A DNA stretch of 64,000 bases from Mesobacillus maritimus (GTDB lineage: Bacteria; Bacillota; Bacilli; Bacillales; Cytobacillaceae). This document shows positions 62,543-64,000 of the stretch, piece by piece; positions within the stretch are counted from its first letter, which is position 1; every line of letters starts with the position of its first letter. A program made the translations under genes and the position numbers. The notes beneath the pieces are model-generated. The model was given only the letters and a program-made list of their open reading frames with translations, had not been told where the DNA came from and searched no databases. The DNA is taken from contig NZ_JACWFH010000008.1 of assembly GCF_019749255.1 (NCBI RefSeq), positions 584,366-648,365 on the forward strand. Direction: 5' to 3'.

Positions 62543-63355
62543 TTATTCTCGAATGTCAGCGAGTAGGTCTTTTATGAAATAAGCGGGGGTAGCAACTCCG
62601 ACACGGTTATTTCCTTCAGGTGAAGAGATGGTGGCAAAAAGAACGCCAATTACCCTCCCGTTTTGGTTAAGAACGGGACTACCACTATTTCCTCGGTAAA
62701 CGGGGGCATCAATCATCATTACTGGAACATCCCAGTCTTTTAATAGAACTTTACCAGCAATGGTACCTTCATTGGCAATTTGCGTAAAAGAAAGCGGATT
62801 GCCAATGAAGATAATTTCTTCTCCTATTAATGTTTCCCAGTCTTTCTCATACGAGAGCGGAAGAACAGGAAGATCTGTGGCCTCAATTTTAACAACTGCG
62901 AGGTCTAAATCTGGATTCTTTGAAATCACCTCGCCAATATAGGAAACTCCTGTTTGATAATGTACCTTAACGGTATCTGTATGTTCTACAACATGCTCAT
63001 TTGTAACGATCATTCCATTTGGATCAATCGTAAAACCTGTACCTTTTACCCCATCCCATTCGATTGTGACAACTGACTTCTTAGATGCCTGTACTTCTGG
63101 ATCTTTCGAAAGTCTCTGTGAAATTTTTAAAAATTCTATCGCAGGTAAATTAAATAAGTTAAAATAAATTTGTAGCCCACTTACGAACATCGCTAAAACA
63201 ATTAAAGAGCTCACCGTTTTAACGATAAGCTTTTTTCGCTTCTTTTGGCGTTTCTTGTTTTGCTCCCATTCCTCGTCATTTTCTAAAAATGCTTCCCACT
63301 CTAATTCTTCATTTATATCAAGATTTTGGTCCTTATTTTTATTGTCCTTTTCCAT
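62543..63355 (-). CDS. membrane-anchored trypsin-like serine protease (HtrA-like, no PDZ)
   Basis: This 270-residue protease of the S1C type has a charged, acidic cytosolic N-terminus (1-42), one membrane segment (about 44-64) and a trypsin-like domain with catalytic His121 (TNEHVVE), Asp151 (NPDLDLAVV) and Ser214 (GNSGSP). HtrA proteases degrade or clip misfolded exported proteins. No PDZ domain follows, so the protein is shorter than HtrA/DegP. The start is ATG 63355. A gene of its own, convergent with the methyltransferase. Confidence 0.88.
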   Translation of the reverse strand: MEKDNKNKDQNLDINEELEWEAFLENDEEWEQNKKRQKKRKKLIVKTVSSLIVLAMFVSGLQIYFNLFNLPAIEFLKISQRLSKDPEVQASKKSVVTIEWDGVKGTGFTIDPNGMIVTNEHVVEHTDTVKVHYQTGVSYIGEVISKNPDLDLAVVKIEATDLPVLPLSYEKDWETLIGEEIIFIGNPLSFTQIANEGTIAGKVLLKDWDVPVMMIDAPVYRGNSGSPVLNQNGRVIGVLFATISSPEGNNRVGVATPAYFIKDLLADIRE

Positions 63356-63694
63356 TCCATTGTAGCCCCCTTAGAAACTGGGTCTTGCTTTGTTAAGTAT
63401 ATCATCTCAAAGGTAAGGGAGAAGCAACTAAGCAACTAAATGATACATAGAAATGATAAAAGAAGAAAAATAGGTATATATCTATTCCTTATCCAAAAAT
63501 ATAAATTACTATCCATCGCAATTTTTTATTAATTTCAACAAATGTGAATAATTCACTCGGAGAAAAGCACGATAAAGAGGTAGCAATTATTATGTTGCTT
63601 CTCAGAAGTTACACAGGAAAATGACATTGAATCCTATTTGGGAAGCCGTAATACGGTTGCTATAGGTATACATAATTAAGAAGGAGGAGTTTAA
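63356..63694. other. intergenic region between the protease and the small hydrophilic gene
   Basis: No gene is supported. A short perfect palindrome CCGTAATACGG lies at 63645-63655, and AAGGAGGAG (63681-63689) is the ribosome site of the 63695 gene. Promoters could not be assigned. Confidence 0.5.
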
Positions 63695-63826
63695 GTGACA
63701 AACCGTAATGATAATCGTAACCAGCCACATACCGGAAGTAAGGCGAGCAATACTGAGTTTGGTTCAGAACAAGGGATGAGTAAAAAAGAGAGAAAACGAG
63801 CGGCAAGGGAAAATAGAAAGAAATAG
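63695..63826 (+). CDS. small hydrophilic protein of unknown function (43 residues)
   Basis: This 43-residue reading frame starts at GTG behind AAGGAGGAG at ideal spacing and ends in TAG. The protein is Asn/Lys/Arg/Glu-rich, without hydrophobic segments: MTNRNDNRNQPHTGSKASN at the N-terminus and KKERKRAARENRKK at the end. The composition recalls small acid-soluble or spore-type basic peptides of Bacillus, but I do not recognise a family. The perfect ribosome site makes it likely real. Confidence 0.7.
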   Translation: MTNRNDNRNQPHTGSKASNTEFGSEQGMSKKERKRAARENRKK

Positions 63827-64000
63827 CGTAAACTACTCTTAAGACCCTTTTCGCTTACGGAGATAATGTTAAAATTTTAGGGAGATAGGAGCTGTAAAAC
63901 TAGTTTTTCCTACGTAAAAAGGCTTTAGGATTTAAACGAGAAAACATTCAAAAAAGCCATAACTTTAAATGAACTGTACCCTTTGTCAAGGACATTAAAA

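Noticed and set aside
1..64000. CRISPR arrays, tRNA or rRNA genes, intact insertion sequences, phage genes
   Set aside because: No regularly spaced repeats, cloverleaf sequences, transposase or phage proteins were seen on either strand.

Overview
The window looks like chromosomal DNA of a low-GC, spore-forming member of the Bacillaceae (Bacillus/Neobacillus-like). The evidence is AGGAGG-type Shine-Dalgarno sites before almost every gene, frequent TTG and GTG starts, an S-box and an FMN riboswitch, a qoxABCD-type oxidase, CcpN, YknWXYZ, YitJ and a YaaH-like spore hydrolase. The exact genus cannot be read from the sequence. I see no tRNA, rRNA, intact insertion sequence, prophage or CRISPR array.

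Layout. (1) 1-14.3 kb, plus strand: the end of a class II aldolase gene, then a ketopantoate-reductase-like gene, two hotdog thioesterases and an acyl-CoA catabolism set (acyl-CoA dehydrogenase, SDR, thiolase, TetR regulator, alpha/beta hydrolase, acyl-CoA ligase). A complete LIV/HAAT-type ABC importer follows (two permeases, two ATPases, binding lipoprotein). Together they look like uptake, CoA activation and beta-oxidation-like breakdown of an unidentified carboxylic acid. (2) 14.6-16.9 kb: a DeoR/SorC-type regulator and a NupC nucleoside permease, preceded by two tandem palindromes. (3) 17-24.8 kb, minus strand: an S-box-controlled methionine operon metI-metC-yitJ-metH. (4) 25-29.2 kb: a small membrane protein gene with a cre-like site, then the minus-strand quinol oxidase operon qoxABCD. 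(5) 29.5-34.3 kb: a small membrane protein plus a DUF2653-like protein, a Suv3-like helicase, and a LysM/GH18 spore hydrolase with a sigma-E-like promoter. (6) 34.4-38.2 kb: FMN riboswitch and ribD-ribE-ribBA-ribH. (7) 38.3-43.5 kb: exonuclease III, then ccpN, the PPDK regulatory protein and pyruvate phosphate dikinase, a carbon-flux group. (8) 43.6-56.4 kb: a GAF/PucR-type regulator divergent from a long operon holding a stand-alone biotin carrier, two acyl-CoA ligases, a five-gene Opp/Dpp-type importer and a carboxyltransferase. No biotin carboxylase is present. (9) 56.4-64 kb: a GNAT acetyltransferase, an 830-base gap, the yknWXYZ operon with a sigma-W promoter, a methyltransferase, a membrane-anchored trypsin-like protease and a 43-residue hydrophilic protein.

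The two least explained parts are the two uptake-plus-CoA-activation clusters (666-14244 and 43559-56349). Each couples a dedicated ABC importer to acyl-CoA chemistry, and each lacks one expected enzyme: enoyl-CoA hydratase in the first, biotin carboxylase in the second. Their substrates cannot be deduced from sequence alone.
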